A stretch of DNA of 64,000 bases from an uncultured Hyphomicrobiales bacterium (GTDB taxonomy: Bacteria > Pseudomonadota > Alphaproteobacteria > Rhizobiales > Beijerinckiaceae), in the NCBI GenBank assembly GCA_903847605.1, contig CAINED010000048.1:62001-126000 (forward strand), given 5' to 3'. Below, piece by piece: positions 43,719-51,321 of the stretch. The translations under genes and the position numbers were made by a program. Below the pieces are notes generated by a model that searched no databases, had not been told where the DNA came from, and saw only the letters and a list, made by a program, of their open reading frames with translations. Within the stretch, counting starts at the first letter, position 1, and every line of letters begins with the position of its first letter.

Positions 43719-44171
43719 ATGGCCACGATCCGGATTCAGCGCGAGGATTTTGATGCCGCTGCAGAAGCGGCGGCGCTCACGCGCGGGCGCAAGGATGTCG
43801 GCGCTGTCGTGACCTTCGTCGGCCTCTGCCGCGACGAAGGCGGCAAGCTCGAAGCGCTCGAGCTCGAACATTATCCGGGCATGGCGGAAGAGGAGATCGC
43901 ACGCGTCGCGACCGAAGCCGAACAGCGCTGGCCCCTTCAGGGCGTGACGGCCATTCACCGCTACGGCAAGATTGCGCCTGGCGAGAATATCGTTCTCGTC
44001 GTTACAACGTCTTCCCATCGCGCCGCGGCATTCGAAGCCGCCGAATTCCTGATGGATTATCTCAAGACGCGCGCGCCCTTCTGGAAGAAGGAACACAATA
44101 TCGACGGAACCAGCGGCGAATGGGTCGAGGCGAAAGACGCCGACGACCGCGCCGCGGAGCGTTGGTCCTGA
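43719..44171 (+). CDS. moaE: molybdopterin synthase large (catalytic) subunit
   Basis: 150 residues. The family signature FVGLCRDEGGKLEALELEHY (about 31-50), followed by MAEEEI, then HRYGKIAPGENIVLVVTTSS near 88 and MDYLKTRAPFWKKE near 110-123 with the catalytic lysines, is complete. With two MoaD it converts precursor Z to molybdopterin. It is last in the pgsA-moaD-moaE operon. The nearby tungstate uptake genes (45030-46577) fit the same metal theme. Confidence 0.96.
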   Translation: MATIRIQREDFDAAAEAAALTRGRKDVGAVVTFVGLCRDEGGKLEALELEHYPGMAEEEIARVATEAEQRWPLQGVTAIHRYGKIAPGENIVLVVTTSSHRAAAFEAAEFLMDYLKTRAPFWKKEHNIDGTSGEWVEAKDADDRAAERWS

Positions 44172-44265
44172 ACAGGCGTGCTATCCCGAATTTGTCATCC
44201 CGCATCGCTTGTGCCGGAACGGCAACAATGCAAGTTTCAAATGGCAATGACATGAGGAGGGATTG

Positions 44266-44977
44266 ATGAACCGCAGACATGCGCTCAAGCTTATCGCCGG
44301 CGCGGCAGTCGCGACGACGGCCGGACGCCTGACTTCGACTGCGCTCGCACAGGGTGCGAGCGGGCCCTTCACCCTGCCGCCCCTCGCCTATCCCGCCGCT
44401 GCGCTGGAACCGCATATCGACGCGCAGACGATGACGATCCATCACGGCCGCCATCACGCGGCCTATGTCGCGAATGCGAACCAGCTTGCGACGCAATGGG
44501 CCGATCTCGGCAAGACGCCGATCAACGATGTACTCAAATCGCTCGACAAGGCGCCGGCCAACGTGCGCAACGGCGCACGCAACAATGTCGGCGGTCACTG
44601 GAACCACACGCATTTCTGGGATCTGATGACGCCGGGCGGCGCGAAAGATCCTGCTGGCGACGTTAAAATCCGGCATCGATGGCGCGTTCGGCGATGTCGC
44701 CAAGATGAAGGAGCGGATGAACGCCGCGGCGATGAGCCGCTTTGGCTCGGGCTGGGCGTGGCTGATCGTCAACAAGGACGGCAAGTTCGACATTATCAGC
44801 ACCGCCAATCAGGACACGCCGCTCGAACTCGGCGCGAAGAACGTGCTGGCGGGCGTCGATGTGTGGGAACACGCTTATTACCTGAAATACCAGAACCGGC
44901 GCGGCGATTATCTCGGCGCCTGGTGGAATACCGTGAACTGGGACAAGGTCGCAGCCAATCTGAAAACGCCGGTGTGA
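44266..44977 (+). pseudogene. Tat-exported Fe/Mn superoxide dismutase, frameshifted
   Basis: The 5' frame begins MNRRHALKLIAGAAV, a twin-arginine signal, and covers the N-terminal SOD domain with two metal His (HHGRHHAAYV, WNHTHFW). After codon 134 it slips out of frame. The rest, with [11 protein letters not shown] and the last two ligands in [11 protein letters not shown], lies in the +1 frame from about 44666. One extra A in the AAAA run at 44665-44668 explains it: removing it restores a normal protein. Without correction the product lacks Asp and His ligands. It may be a recent mutation, a sequence error, or frameshift expression. A good ribosome site (GAGGAGGG) and terminator remain. Confidence 0.82.
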
Positions 44978-45005
44978 CACTATTCAGCTCTTGCCGGGAA
45001 TAATC

Positions 45006-45031
45006 AGGCAGCGGCAAACGCTGCCTTTTTT
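45006..45031 (+). terminator. intrinsic terminator after the superoxide dismutase gene
   Basis: AGGCAGCG (45006-45013), loop GCAAA, CGCTGCCT (45019-45026), then a T-run to 45031. The 8-bp stem and T6 make a textbook plus-strand terminator. Its T-run overlaps the stop codon of the convergent tupB gene (45030-45032). Confidence 0.85.
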
Positions 45032-45725
45032 ATCGCTTGCCCGCTGGCGCAAGGAGCAGCGCGGCCACGCTGACCGCGAGCGATATAGCAATCAGGATGA
45101 TGCCGAGACCGAGCGCAAGCGCGAGTTCGCCGCGGCTCGTTTCCAGCGCGATGGAAGTCGTCATCGTGCGCGTATGGCCGCGAATGTTTCCGCCAACGAT
45201 GATGATGGCGCCGACTTCCGCGATTGCGCGCCCGAACGCCGCGATAAAGGCTGTCACAAGTCCCGTGCGCGCCATCGCTAGCACCATGGGCACAGCACGC
45301 AAACGCGTTGCGCCGACGATGCGCAGACTGTCGCCATGCTGGCTCCATACCGCCTCGCAGGCGCGATGCGACAGCGCAATGATGATCGGCAGCGTCAAAA
45401 TCGTTTGTGCGAAGATCATCGCCGCGGGCGTGAAGAGCCAGCCGAGCGAGCCGAGAGGCCCCGAGCGCGTCAGCAGCAGATAGACGAAAAGACCGACGAC
45501 GACGGGCGGCAGACCCAGCAGCGCATTCGCAAGCGCGATCAGAAGGCGGCGGCCGGGAAAGCGCCACAAGGCGAGCGCCGCGCCGCAGGGCGCGCCGAGC
45601 GCAAATCCGATAACGGCTGCAGAAAAGCTGACCTTCAGCGACAGAAGAACGATGGCCAGAAGTTCGGCATCGCCGCGCAAGATGAGTTCGAGCGCAGCCG
45701 AAAATGCGCGCGAGAAATCATTCAT
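45030..45725 (-). CDS. tupB: tungstate ABC transporter permease
   Basis: 231 residues with about five or six membrane segments. The binding-protein-dependent permease loop AFGRAIAEVGAIIIVGGNIR near 163-182 and the following GHTRTMTTSIALETSRGELA are characteristic of TupB/WtpB-type permeases, distinct from ModB. It forms the membrane channel for tungstate brought by TupA. It starts 24 bp after tupA. No ATPase gene (tupC) follows: the next gene is the convergent superoxide dismutase, whose terminator overlaps this stop. The ATPase must be elsewhere. Confidence 0.88.
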   Translation of the reverse strand: MNDFSRAFSAALELILRGDAELLAIVLLSLKVSFSAAVIGFALGAPCGAALALWRFPGRRLLIALANALLGLPPVVVGLFVYLLLTRSGPLGSLGWLFTPAAMIFAQTILTLPIIIALSHRACEAVWSQHGDSLRIVGATRLRAVPMVLAMARTGLVTAFIAAFGRAIAEVGAIIIVGGNIRGHTRTMTTSIALETSRGELALALGLGIILIAISLAVSVAALLLAPAGKR

Positions 45726-45749
45726 GACGACGATCTCGCGCGCGGTCCG

Positions 45750-46577
45750 TCAATTCGTCGGTTCCGGCGGCAACGGAAAAAACAACTGCTCGTTGTTGAT
45801 CCTGAACGACGCGAGCGTGCGCCGACCCGATGGCGAGGTCAGCCATTCGTGCCAGATCTTCGCGTCCGCCGCCTTGATATGCGCGCCTTTGGCAGGGTTC
45901 ACCAGAATGCTGCCGTAGGGATTGTAGAGCGCGAGATCGCCTTCGCTCAAAATGTCCAGATCGCGGCGGTTTCTGAAATTCGCCCAGGTCGCGCGATCCG
46001 CCAGCACATAGGCGTTCAGGCCCGCCGCCGTGTTGAGCGTCGGGCCCATCCCTTGTCCGAGTTCACGATACCATTGCGGCTTGCCGCCGAGAGCGACACC
46101 TGCCGTCTTCCAAAAGCGCAACTCCATGCGGTGCGTGCCGCTATCGTCGCCACGGCTTGCGAAGGGCGAGGACGTCTTGGCGATGCGCGAAAAGGCCTCC
46201 TTCGCGTCTTTCAGGCCGCGAATGCCGGCGGGATCGTTCTTCGGGCCGACAATGACGAAATCGTTGAACATCACGTCGCGGCGGTCGATCCCGTGCCCCT
46301 CAGTCACGAACTTGTCCTCGCCGACGCGATCATGCACGAGCAGCGCGTCCGCATCGCCGCGCGCGCCGATGGCAAGCGCCTGCCCCGTGCCGACGGCGAC
46401 GACGCGCACCGTGATGCCCGTCGCCGCGCGAAAGGCGGGCAAGAGCGTATCGAAGAGGCCGGACTGCTCGGTCGAGGTGGTCGAGGCCAGCGTGATGAAC
46501 CGTTCCTGCGCTTGCGCCGCGCCGGCAGCGATAAGCGAAAAGGCGCCGAGAATGATGCTCGCCCGAAACTTGCGCAT
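45750..46577 (-). CDS. tupA: tungstate ABC transporter substrate-binding protein
   Basis: 275 residues with a signal peptide ending at AAQAQ (about 23). The mature start ERFITLASTTSTEQSGLFDTL split at residues 24-44 carries the TTST oxyanion-binding motif of TupA, and SSPFASRGDDSGTHRMELRFW near 140 the second anion-contact loop. TupA binds tungstate with very high selectivity over molybdate. GGAGGCATTTCC precedes ATG 46577. A tandem palindromic operator lies 85-114 bp upstream (46662-46691). With moaDE nearby the local theme is molybdenum/tungsten cofactor supply. Confidence 0.92.
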   Translation of the reverse strand: MRKFRASIILGAFSLIAAGAAQAQERFITLASTTSTEQSGLFDTLLPAFRAATGITVRVVAVGTGQALAIGARGDADALLVHDRVGEDKFVTEGHGIDRRDVMFNDFVIVGPKNDPAGIRGLKDAKEAFSRIAKTSSPFASRGDDSGTHRMELRFWKTAGVALGGKPQWYRELGQGMGPTLNTAAGLNAYVLADRATWANFRNRRDLDILSEGDLALYNPYGSILVNPAKGAHIKAADAKIWHEWLTSPSGRRTLASFRINNEQLFFPLPPEPTN

Positions 46578-46661
46578 GGAAATGCCTCCGTAGCGCAAGT
46601 AATAGGGCGCGGACGCGCCCCGGGCAATTCAAATTCAGCTTTTTACCATTGAATTCAGATA

Positions 46662-46691
46662 GATAGGACACTCCTATATAGGATTATCCTA
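46662..46691 (-). promoter_or_regulatory. tandem palindromic operator of the tupAB genes
   Basis: Two 15-bp palindromes of the same design abut with no gap: ATAGGA-CAC-TCCTAT (46662-46676) and ATAGGA-TTA-TCCTAT (46677-46691). On the minus strand a -35-like TTGAAA (46704-46699) and a -10-like CTATAT (46680-46675), 18 bp apart, would place the operator over the spacer and -10 of a tupA promoter, the position of a repressor. The arms are identical and only the 3-bp centres differ. The regulator is not encoded beside it and is unknown. Confidence 0.75.
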
Positions 46692-46701
46692 TGCTCTCGT
46701 T

Positions 46702-47625
46702 TCAATACGTCTTCGGCACATACATGTCCGGCGGCACCGGTCCACGAATATAATCCGGATTTCGGACCCGCGGCGGAAGAACGACCTCGGCATGCGGAAC
46801 TTCCTCGTAGGGAAACTGCGACAGGAGATGCGCAATGCAGTTGAGGCGCGCCCGCTTCTTGTCGACCGCTTCGACAACCCACCAGGGCGCCTCCGCAATA
46901 TGCGTGCGCTCGAGCATGGCTTCCTTCGCCTTGGTGTAGTGCTCCCAGCGTGTGCGCGATTCCAGATCCATCGGGCTGAGTTTCCACTGCTTGAGCGGAT
47001 CGTGAATACGCATCTGAAAGCGCAGATACTGCTCCTCGTCCGTGATGGAAAACCAGTATTTGATCAGCGTAATGCCGGAACGCACGAGCATGCGTTCGAA
47101 TTCCGGAACGGAACGAAAAAACTCTTCCACCTCGTCATCGCTGCAAAAGCCCATGACACGTTCGACGCCAGCCCGATTGTACCAGGAACGGTCGAACAGG
47201 ACGATCTGACCGCCGCCCGGCAGATGCGGAACGTAACGCTGAAAATACCACTGCGTTTTTTCAAGCTCGTTCGGCGCGGACAGCGCCACCACGCGGCAAA
47301 CGCGCGGGTTGAGCCGCTGCGTGATCCGCTTGATGACGCCACCCTTCCCGGCGGAATCGCGGCCTTCGAAAATAACCACCACCTTTTTTTTGTGGTGGGC
47401 CACCCAGTCCTGGAGTTTCACGAGCTCGCGCTGCAGGCGAAACAGTTCGCGAAAGTACAGCTTGCGGTCGAGCCCCTCGATTTGGGGGTGGCTTATAGCG
47501 TCATCCAGCAAATCCGCGAGACGCTGGTCGTCAATCTCTTCCTCCAGCTCTTCGTCGAAACTGTCGAGCAAATCGGCGCGGATGCGCTCGGCTGTAGCGC
47601 TGCGGCGCGGATCGTCGGCATTCAT
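46702..47625 (-). CDS. ppk2: polyphosphate kinase 2
   Basis: 307 residues. Walker A is FEGRDSAGKGGVIKRI (about 87-102), Walker B is the DRSWYNRAGVE stretch (about 146-156), and the lid-module region FQMRIHDPLKQWKLSPMDLE lies near 208-227. This is a one-domain PPK2 that moves phosphate between polyphosphate and nucleotides (class not fixed). ATG 47625 follows GGAGAGGAAACC; an upstream in-frame start at 47661 is less likely. It ends inside the -35 region of the tupA promoter. Confidence 0.93.
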   Translation of the reverse strand: MNADDPRRSATAERIRADLLDSFDEELEEEIDDQRLADLLDDAISHPQIEGLDRKLYFRELFRLQRELVKLQDWVAHHKKKVVVIFEGRDSAGKGGVIKRITQRLNPRVCRVVALSAPNELEKTQWYFQRYVPHLPGGGQIVLFDRSWYNRAGVERVMGFCSDDEVEEFFRSVPEFERMLVRSGITLIKYWFSITDEEQYLRFQMRIHDPLKQWKLSPMDLESRTRWEHYTKAKEAMLERTHIAEAPWWVVEAVDKKRARLNCIAHLLSQFPYEEVPHAEVVLPPRVRNPDYIRGPVPPDMYVPKTY

Positions 47626-47704
47626 GGTTTCCTCTCCGGAGATTTCACTCCGGCGATTCAACGCACCGCATGTGACATTGCCATGACAAACCGCGAATCA
47701 ATTC

Positions 47705-48319
47705 TCATCGCGCGTGTTTGCCGGCGCTCCACCCATGCGAGGCCAGGAACTTCTCACCGACGTGAACTGGTTCATCCTCGAGCGGGGTCGCCATCGTGTC
47801 GTTCCAGCGGTTGAGAAAACCGAAGACCGAAATCACGGCGACGATTTCGACGATCTGCTCTTCGCTCCAATGCTTGCGCATTTGCAGGAACATCTCGTCC
47901 GTCACCGCATTGGGAACGCAACCCGCCGCAGCCGCGACATCGAGAGCCGCACGCTCTGCATCGGAAAAAAGCGGACTTGTCTGATACTCCCACACCGCGG
48001 CGAGCTTTTGTTCTTCGAGACCGACATGAAGCGCCCCGCCTGCCGTATGCGCCATGCAATACTGGCATCCGGCTGAGCGACTGGCGACATGAGCGATCAG
48101 GCGCTTGAGCGGCGCCGGCACGGTGCTCGACGGCAGCCAGAGGCTCGCCGACATCGCCGCGAATGCCTTCATGATCTCCGGACGCCGCTGCATGATCAGC
48201 ATGGAATTGGGAACGAAGCCCAGATTTCTCACGGAGGCTTCGAAGTGCTGCTTCAACTCCGGATTGTGATCGACAGACAACGGATCGAGCCGCGCGGTTT
48301 GGATCAGAGACTTGTCCAT
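47705..48319 (-). CDS. carboxymuconolactone decarboxylase/AhpD-like protein
   Basis: 204 residues. The AhpD-like core is LKRLIAHVASRSAGCQYCMA near 71-90, with the redox CxxC (Cys-Gln-Tyr-Cys) followed by His-Thr. The downstream FSDAERAALDVA and EIVAVISVFGFLNRWND segments fit the long peroxidase-related branch. Such proteins reduce peroxides through the CxxC pair, or are decarboxylase-like. GGAGAGTATTC precedes the ATG. It lies upstream of ppk2 on the same strand (80 bp gap). Confidence 0.87.
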   Translation of the reverse strand: MDKSLIQTARLDPLSVDHNPELKQHFEASVRNLGFVPNSMLIMQRRPEIMKAFAAMSASLWLPSSTVPAPLKRLIAHVASRSAGCQYCMAHTAGGALHVGLEEQKLAAVWEYQTSPLFSDAERAALDVAAAAGCVPNAVTDEMFLQMRKHWSEEQIVEIVAVISVFGFLNRWNDTMATPLEDEPVHVGEKFLASHGWSAGKHAR

Positions 48320-48384
48320 GAATACTCTCCCCTTTTGCTCGCTTCAGCGTCGCACGAGTGCAGGCGAAGGGCAACGCCGCGAAA

Positions 48385-49635
48385 TCAGAACTTTCTTGAG
48401 AAGGAGAACAGGCCGGCATCCGCATCGCCATGGCCGCAGATCATGTTGCGCAGCATCTGTCCGGCGAGCATGGAGAAGGTTATGCCGTTTCCACCATAGC
48501 CGAGCACGGCATAACAATGCGGCATCCGCGGCGCCGGGCCTATGGATGGCGATCCCGTTTGAGAAGCGCCAAAATTGGCAGTCCATGCATAATCGGCGCG
48601 CGGATCGACATGAGGGAAAAGCTCAGCAAGCTTGCGCTCGATGGTTGCTATCTTTTCCGGAGTCAGCGCATTGCGCTTTTCTTCATCGCCAAATTCCTCG
48701 TCTTCGCCGCCGCAGATGATGCGCCCGTCCGGCCCGGGCCGGAGATAAAGATAGAGATCGGCGGCCTCCCAGATGAAACAGCCTTCCGGCCAGATGTTGC
48801 GCGGCTGCGGCCGCGTCGCCATCGCCCAGGTCGATATGATCTTGTGTCCCTTGCGCGGCACGCCCTTCGGCATTTCATATCCGGAGGCAAAAATCACGTG
48901 GCTGGCGAGCAGCGATTCGCCGCTTTTCAGTTCAACGCGGACTGCATGGGCAAGAGGCTCCACATGTTCGGCCTCGCAATTCGCATGCAGTCTCGCGCCG
49001 CGGTCGAGCGCGGCGCGCAGAAAGCTTGCAGCGAGCCGCACCGGGTCTGCGCCGATATTGTCGTAACTCATCAGCGCACTGCGCCCGGAAATGCCGAAGC
49101 GCTCCGTCAACGCGCGCGGCGCAAGAAGCGTGCATTCAAGCCCGATCTCGCGCCGCGCCAATGCTTCCTTGAGCAATCCATCCTGCGAGAGGACATCGCC
49201 GTCGAGATAAAGCGTGTCGTGGCGCGAGCACTCCTCATGCGCGCCGATAACCCTGGTTCGTTCGCGGAGCGCATCGAGCGCAAGCTTCGAGCGCAGCCAG
49301 ATGCGCTGCGCCGAATGCTTGCCGATCCGCCGCGATAACTTCGTGAGAGGCGTATCGATTTCATATTGAATGAGCGCCGTCGAGGCGCAGGTCGATCCAT
49401 GCAGCGGCTCTCGCCGGTCGATGATGGTCACATCGAGTCCGGCATCGCTCAATGCCTCCGCGATCATGGCGCCGCTGATGCCAGCGCCGATGATGAGAAC
49501 GTCGGTTTTGCCCGATGAGACCCCAAGCCGCGACCGCTGCAGCGCAGGCATGCGCCGGGCGCGCCAGATTGTTCTTCCGTCATGCAATTGACGCTTGCGT
49601 GTCGCGCTCATTCCCGAGGTCCGGTCGCGCGGCAT
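48385..49635 (-). CDS. FAD-dependent amino-acid-oxidase-like protein (DAO family)
   Basis: 416 residues. The FAD Rossmann motif IIGAGISGAMIAEALSDAGL lies near 48-67, followed by TIIDRREPLHGSTCAS. The C-terminal GYGGNGITFSMLAGQM near 374-389 is the second FAD-contact of the DadA/GlpD-type DAO family. It oxidises an amine or amino acid of unknown identity. The first 40 residues are basic and lack a signal peptide. Starts at 49635 and 49611 are both possible; neither has a good ribosome site. It lies upstream of the AhpD-like gene (65 bp), so the two may be co-transcribed. Confidence 0.85.
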   Translation of the reverse strand: MPRDRTSGMSATRKRQLHDGRTIWRARRMPALQRSRLGVSSGKTDVLIIGAGISGAMIAEALSDAGLDVTIIDRREPLHGSTCASTALIQYEIDTPLTKLSRRIGKHSAQRIWLRSKLALDALRERTRVIGAHEECSRHDTLYLDGDVLSQDGLLKEALARREIGLECTLLAPRALTERFGISGRSALMSYDNIGADPVRLAASFLRAALDRGARLHANCEAEHVEPLAHAVRVELKSGESLLASHVIFASGYEMPKGVPRKGHKIISTWAMATRPQPRNIWPEGCFIWEAADLYLYLRPGPDGRIICGGEDEEFGDEEKRNALTPEKIATIERKLAELFPHVDPRADYAWTANFGASQTGSPSIGPAPRMPHCYAVLGYGGNGITFSMLAGQMLRNMICGHGDADAGLFSFSRKF

Positions 49636-49823
49636 AGCGCCCGCTGTGTAACACTAAAGCCTCAAAATGGTTCCGCTGGCGGCCCGGCCCTCCCCTGCCG
49701 CTACGCACTGCGACGCTCGAATAAATCGCAAAGCCGTCGATCAAGCATTGTACCCTATTGGAGCTCGGGGATTTCCACGCGCGCCGTCGGCGCAGGAAGG
49801 CTGCGGTCATGCCCCCTGCCCGT

Positions 49824-50585
49824 TCAGATCAGGCCAATGCCGCGCAATCCGTCCCACATCAGCTTCACGCCCATGACGAATGTGAGCCCGTAAACGATCT
49901 TGTAGAAGATCGGCAGCGGCACGCGCTTGACGAGCCAGACGCCGCCCATGGTCGCGGCGATGGCCAGCGGAAACAGAATGGCCGAAGTCAGCAGCACGTC
50001 CGGCGGCACGAAGCCGAGATGCATGAAGGCGAAAAACTTCGTGTAGTTGAAGATCGCGAAATAGATCGCGCCCGTGCCGGCATAGACTTTCGGCGGCAGT
50101 TTCTGCGGCACGATATAGACCTGATAAGGCGGCCCGCCGGCATTGGCGATGAAACTCGTAAAGCCCGCAATCGTCGCCCAGAACGAGCCTCGGCGCCAGG
50201 AAGGCGGAGACGGCGGTTCATTCGCAGGCGCGCGCCGCAGCACGGAATAACCGACGAAGGACAGCGAGATCACGCCCACCATGATCAACACGACCGCACT
50301 CGAAACATGGGCTGCCGTGAAATAACCGGCGGTCAGCCCGACACATCCGCCGGGCATCAGGATTTTCAGATTCTCGATGGAATAATCGCGGCGGAAGGCC
50401 CAGACGCTGACGAGATCCTGCACCATCAGAATCGGCAATGTGATGGCAACGGCCTGAACCGGCGGCACGACCATCGACAGCAACGGCAGCGCCAGGATTC
50501 CGATGCCGCCAAATCCACCCTTGCCAAGGCCGAGCAATATCACGGCCGGAATGGCCATCGCATAGAAGACGGGATCGGAAATCAT
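49824..50585 (-). CDS. TSUP-family transporter (TauE/SafE sulphite exporter-like)
   Basis: 253 residues with about eight membrane segments and no signal peptide. VILLGLGKGGFGGIGILALP near 16-35 and a matching FTSFIANAGGPPYQVYIVPQ near 147-166 are the paired TauE motifs. The family moves sulphite, sulphonates or other organic anions outward. There is no sulphur-metabolism gene nearby to fix the substrate. A GtrA-family gene lies 41 bp upstream on the same strand. Confidence 0.9.
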   Translation of the reverse strand: MISDPVFYAMAIPAVILLGLGKGGFGGIGILALPLLSMVVPPVQAVAITLPILMVQDLVSVWAFRRDYSIENLKILMPGGCVGLTAGYFTAAHVSSAVVLIMVGVISLSFVGYSVLRRAPANEPPSPPSWRRGSFWATIAGFTSFIANAGGPPYQVYIVPQKLPPKVYAGTGAIYFAIFNYTKFFAFMHLGFVPPDVLLTSAILFPLAIAATMGGVWLVKRVPLPIFYKIVYGLTFVMGVKLMWDGLRGIGLI

Positions 50586-50626
50586 CGCGCCCGCCTATCA
50601 CACGGACCTGCCTTGGAATAGCCGAC

Positions 50627-51079
50627 TTAACCGCGCGGCTGGCGATTGAACGCGTAGCGGCGCGCGCCGATGAAATTGAACGCCATCGCGGCAATCGAGC
50701 CCACGGCTACGGCGGCGATCAGCATCGCCAATGGCGCACGCGCGGTCAGGCCCATCGCGGCAAAGGCAAGCACCGCAATGAAATAGACGGCATAGTTGAT
50801 GGCTGCGCCCATGCCGCTGACGGCATAGTAACGCATCATCTCAGGAACCCATCTCGGATCTTCCGAGCGGAAGGCTATGCGCCGGTTCAGCAGCCATGTC
50901 GCGAATATGGCGAGCGCGATAGCCGGTGGCCGCGCCACATAGGGCGAGAGCGACAGCCCTTTCGCCAGCGTAGCGGTCAATCCCGCATCGAGCAGAAACC
51001 CGACGGCGCCCGCAAGGACGAAGCCTCGAAACTGGCGCGCGGCTGGCGAGGCTAATGTTGCGGCATTGGGCTGCGGCAT
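50627..51079 (-). CDS. GtrA-family membrane protein
   Basis: 150 residues with four membrane segments. FRGFVLAGAVGFLLDAGLTA near 18-37 and the FATWLLNRRIAFRSEDPRW segment near 58-76 are GtrA signatures; FNFIGARRYAFN closes the protein. GtrA proteins help move lipid-linked sugars such as bactoprenol glucose. GGAGCCAAC precedes ATG 51079; a longer start at 51130 lacks a site. No glycosyltransferase partner is adjacent. Confidence 0.9.
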   Translation of the reverse strand: MPQPNAATLASPAARQFRGFVLAGAVGFLLDAGLTATLAKGLSLSPYVARPPAIALAIFATWLLNRRIAFRSEDPRWVPEMMRYYAVSGMGAAINYAVYFIAVLAFAAMGLTARAPLAMLIAAVAVGSIAAMAFNFIGARRYAFNRQPRG

Positions 51080-51321
51080 GTTGGCTCCTGCCTTGCGCCC
51101 TCGCGACAAGGAGAAGCAACCTTGCGGCAAAAGCCTTAGAATTTTGTCAAAATCGCCCTTTCAAACGGGAAACTCGCCAGCTCTCGCCCATTTTCCTAAG
51201 CCGAAGGGCTGAATCCGCGCGCGTTGCCTTCGCGCGCCGTTAGCGCCAAGGTCGCCTCATAAGATCCGAAAGTTGCGGGGGCCGCGCAAGCGCGCCCCAT
51301 GCGCATTATCTGGAGGGCGAG
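51080..51321. other. divergent intergenic region upstream of prpE
   Basis: 242 bp between the divergent GtrA and prpE genes. A 13-bp palindrome ATTTTG-T-CAAAAT sits at 51141-51153 and might be a binding site. GC-rich near prpE, with a small CGCGC-containing hairpin around 51216-51238. No gene is seen. Confidence 0.35.

Noticed and set aside
51141-51153. ATTTTG-T-CAAAAT palindrome before prpE as a firm operator
   Set aside because: Six-base arms made of A/T runs can occur by chance; kept only as a remark in the intergenic entry.
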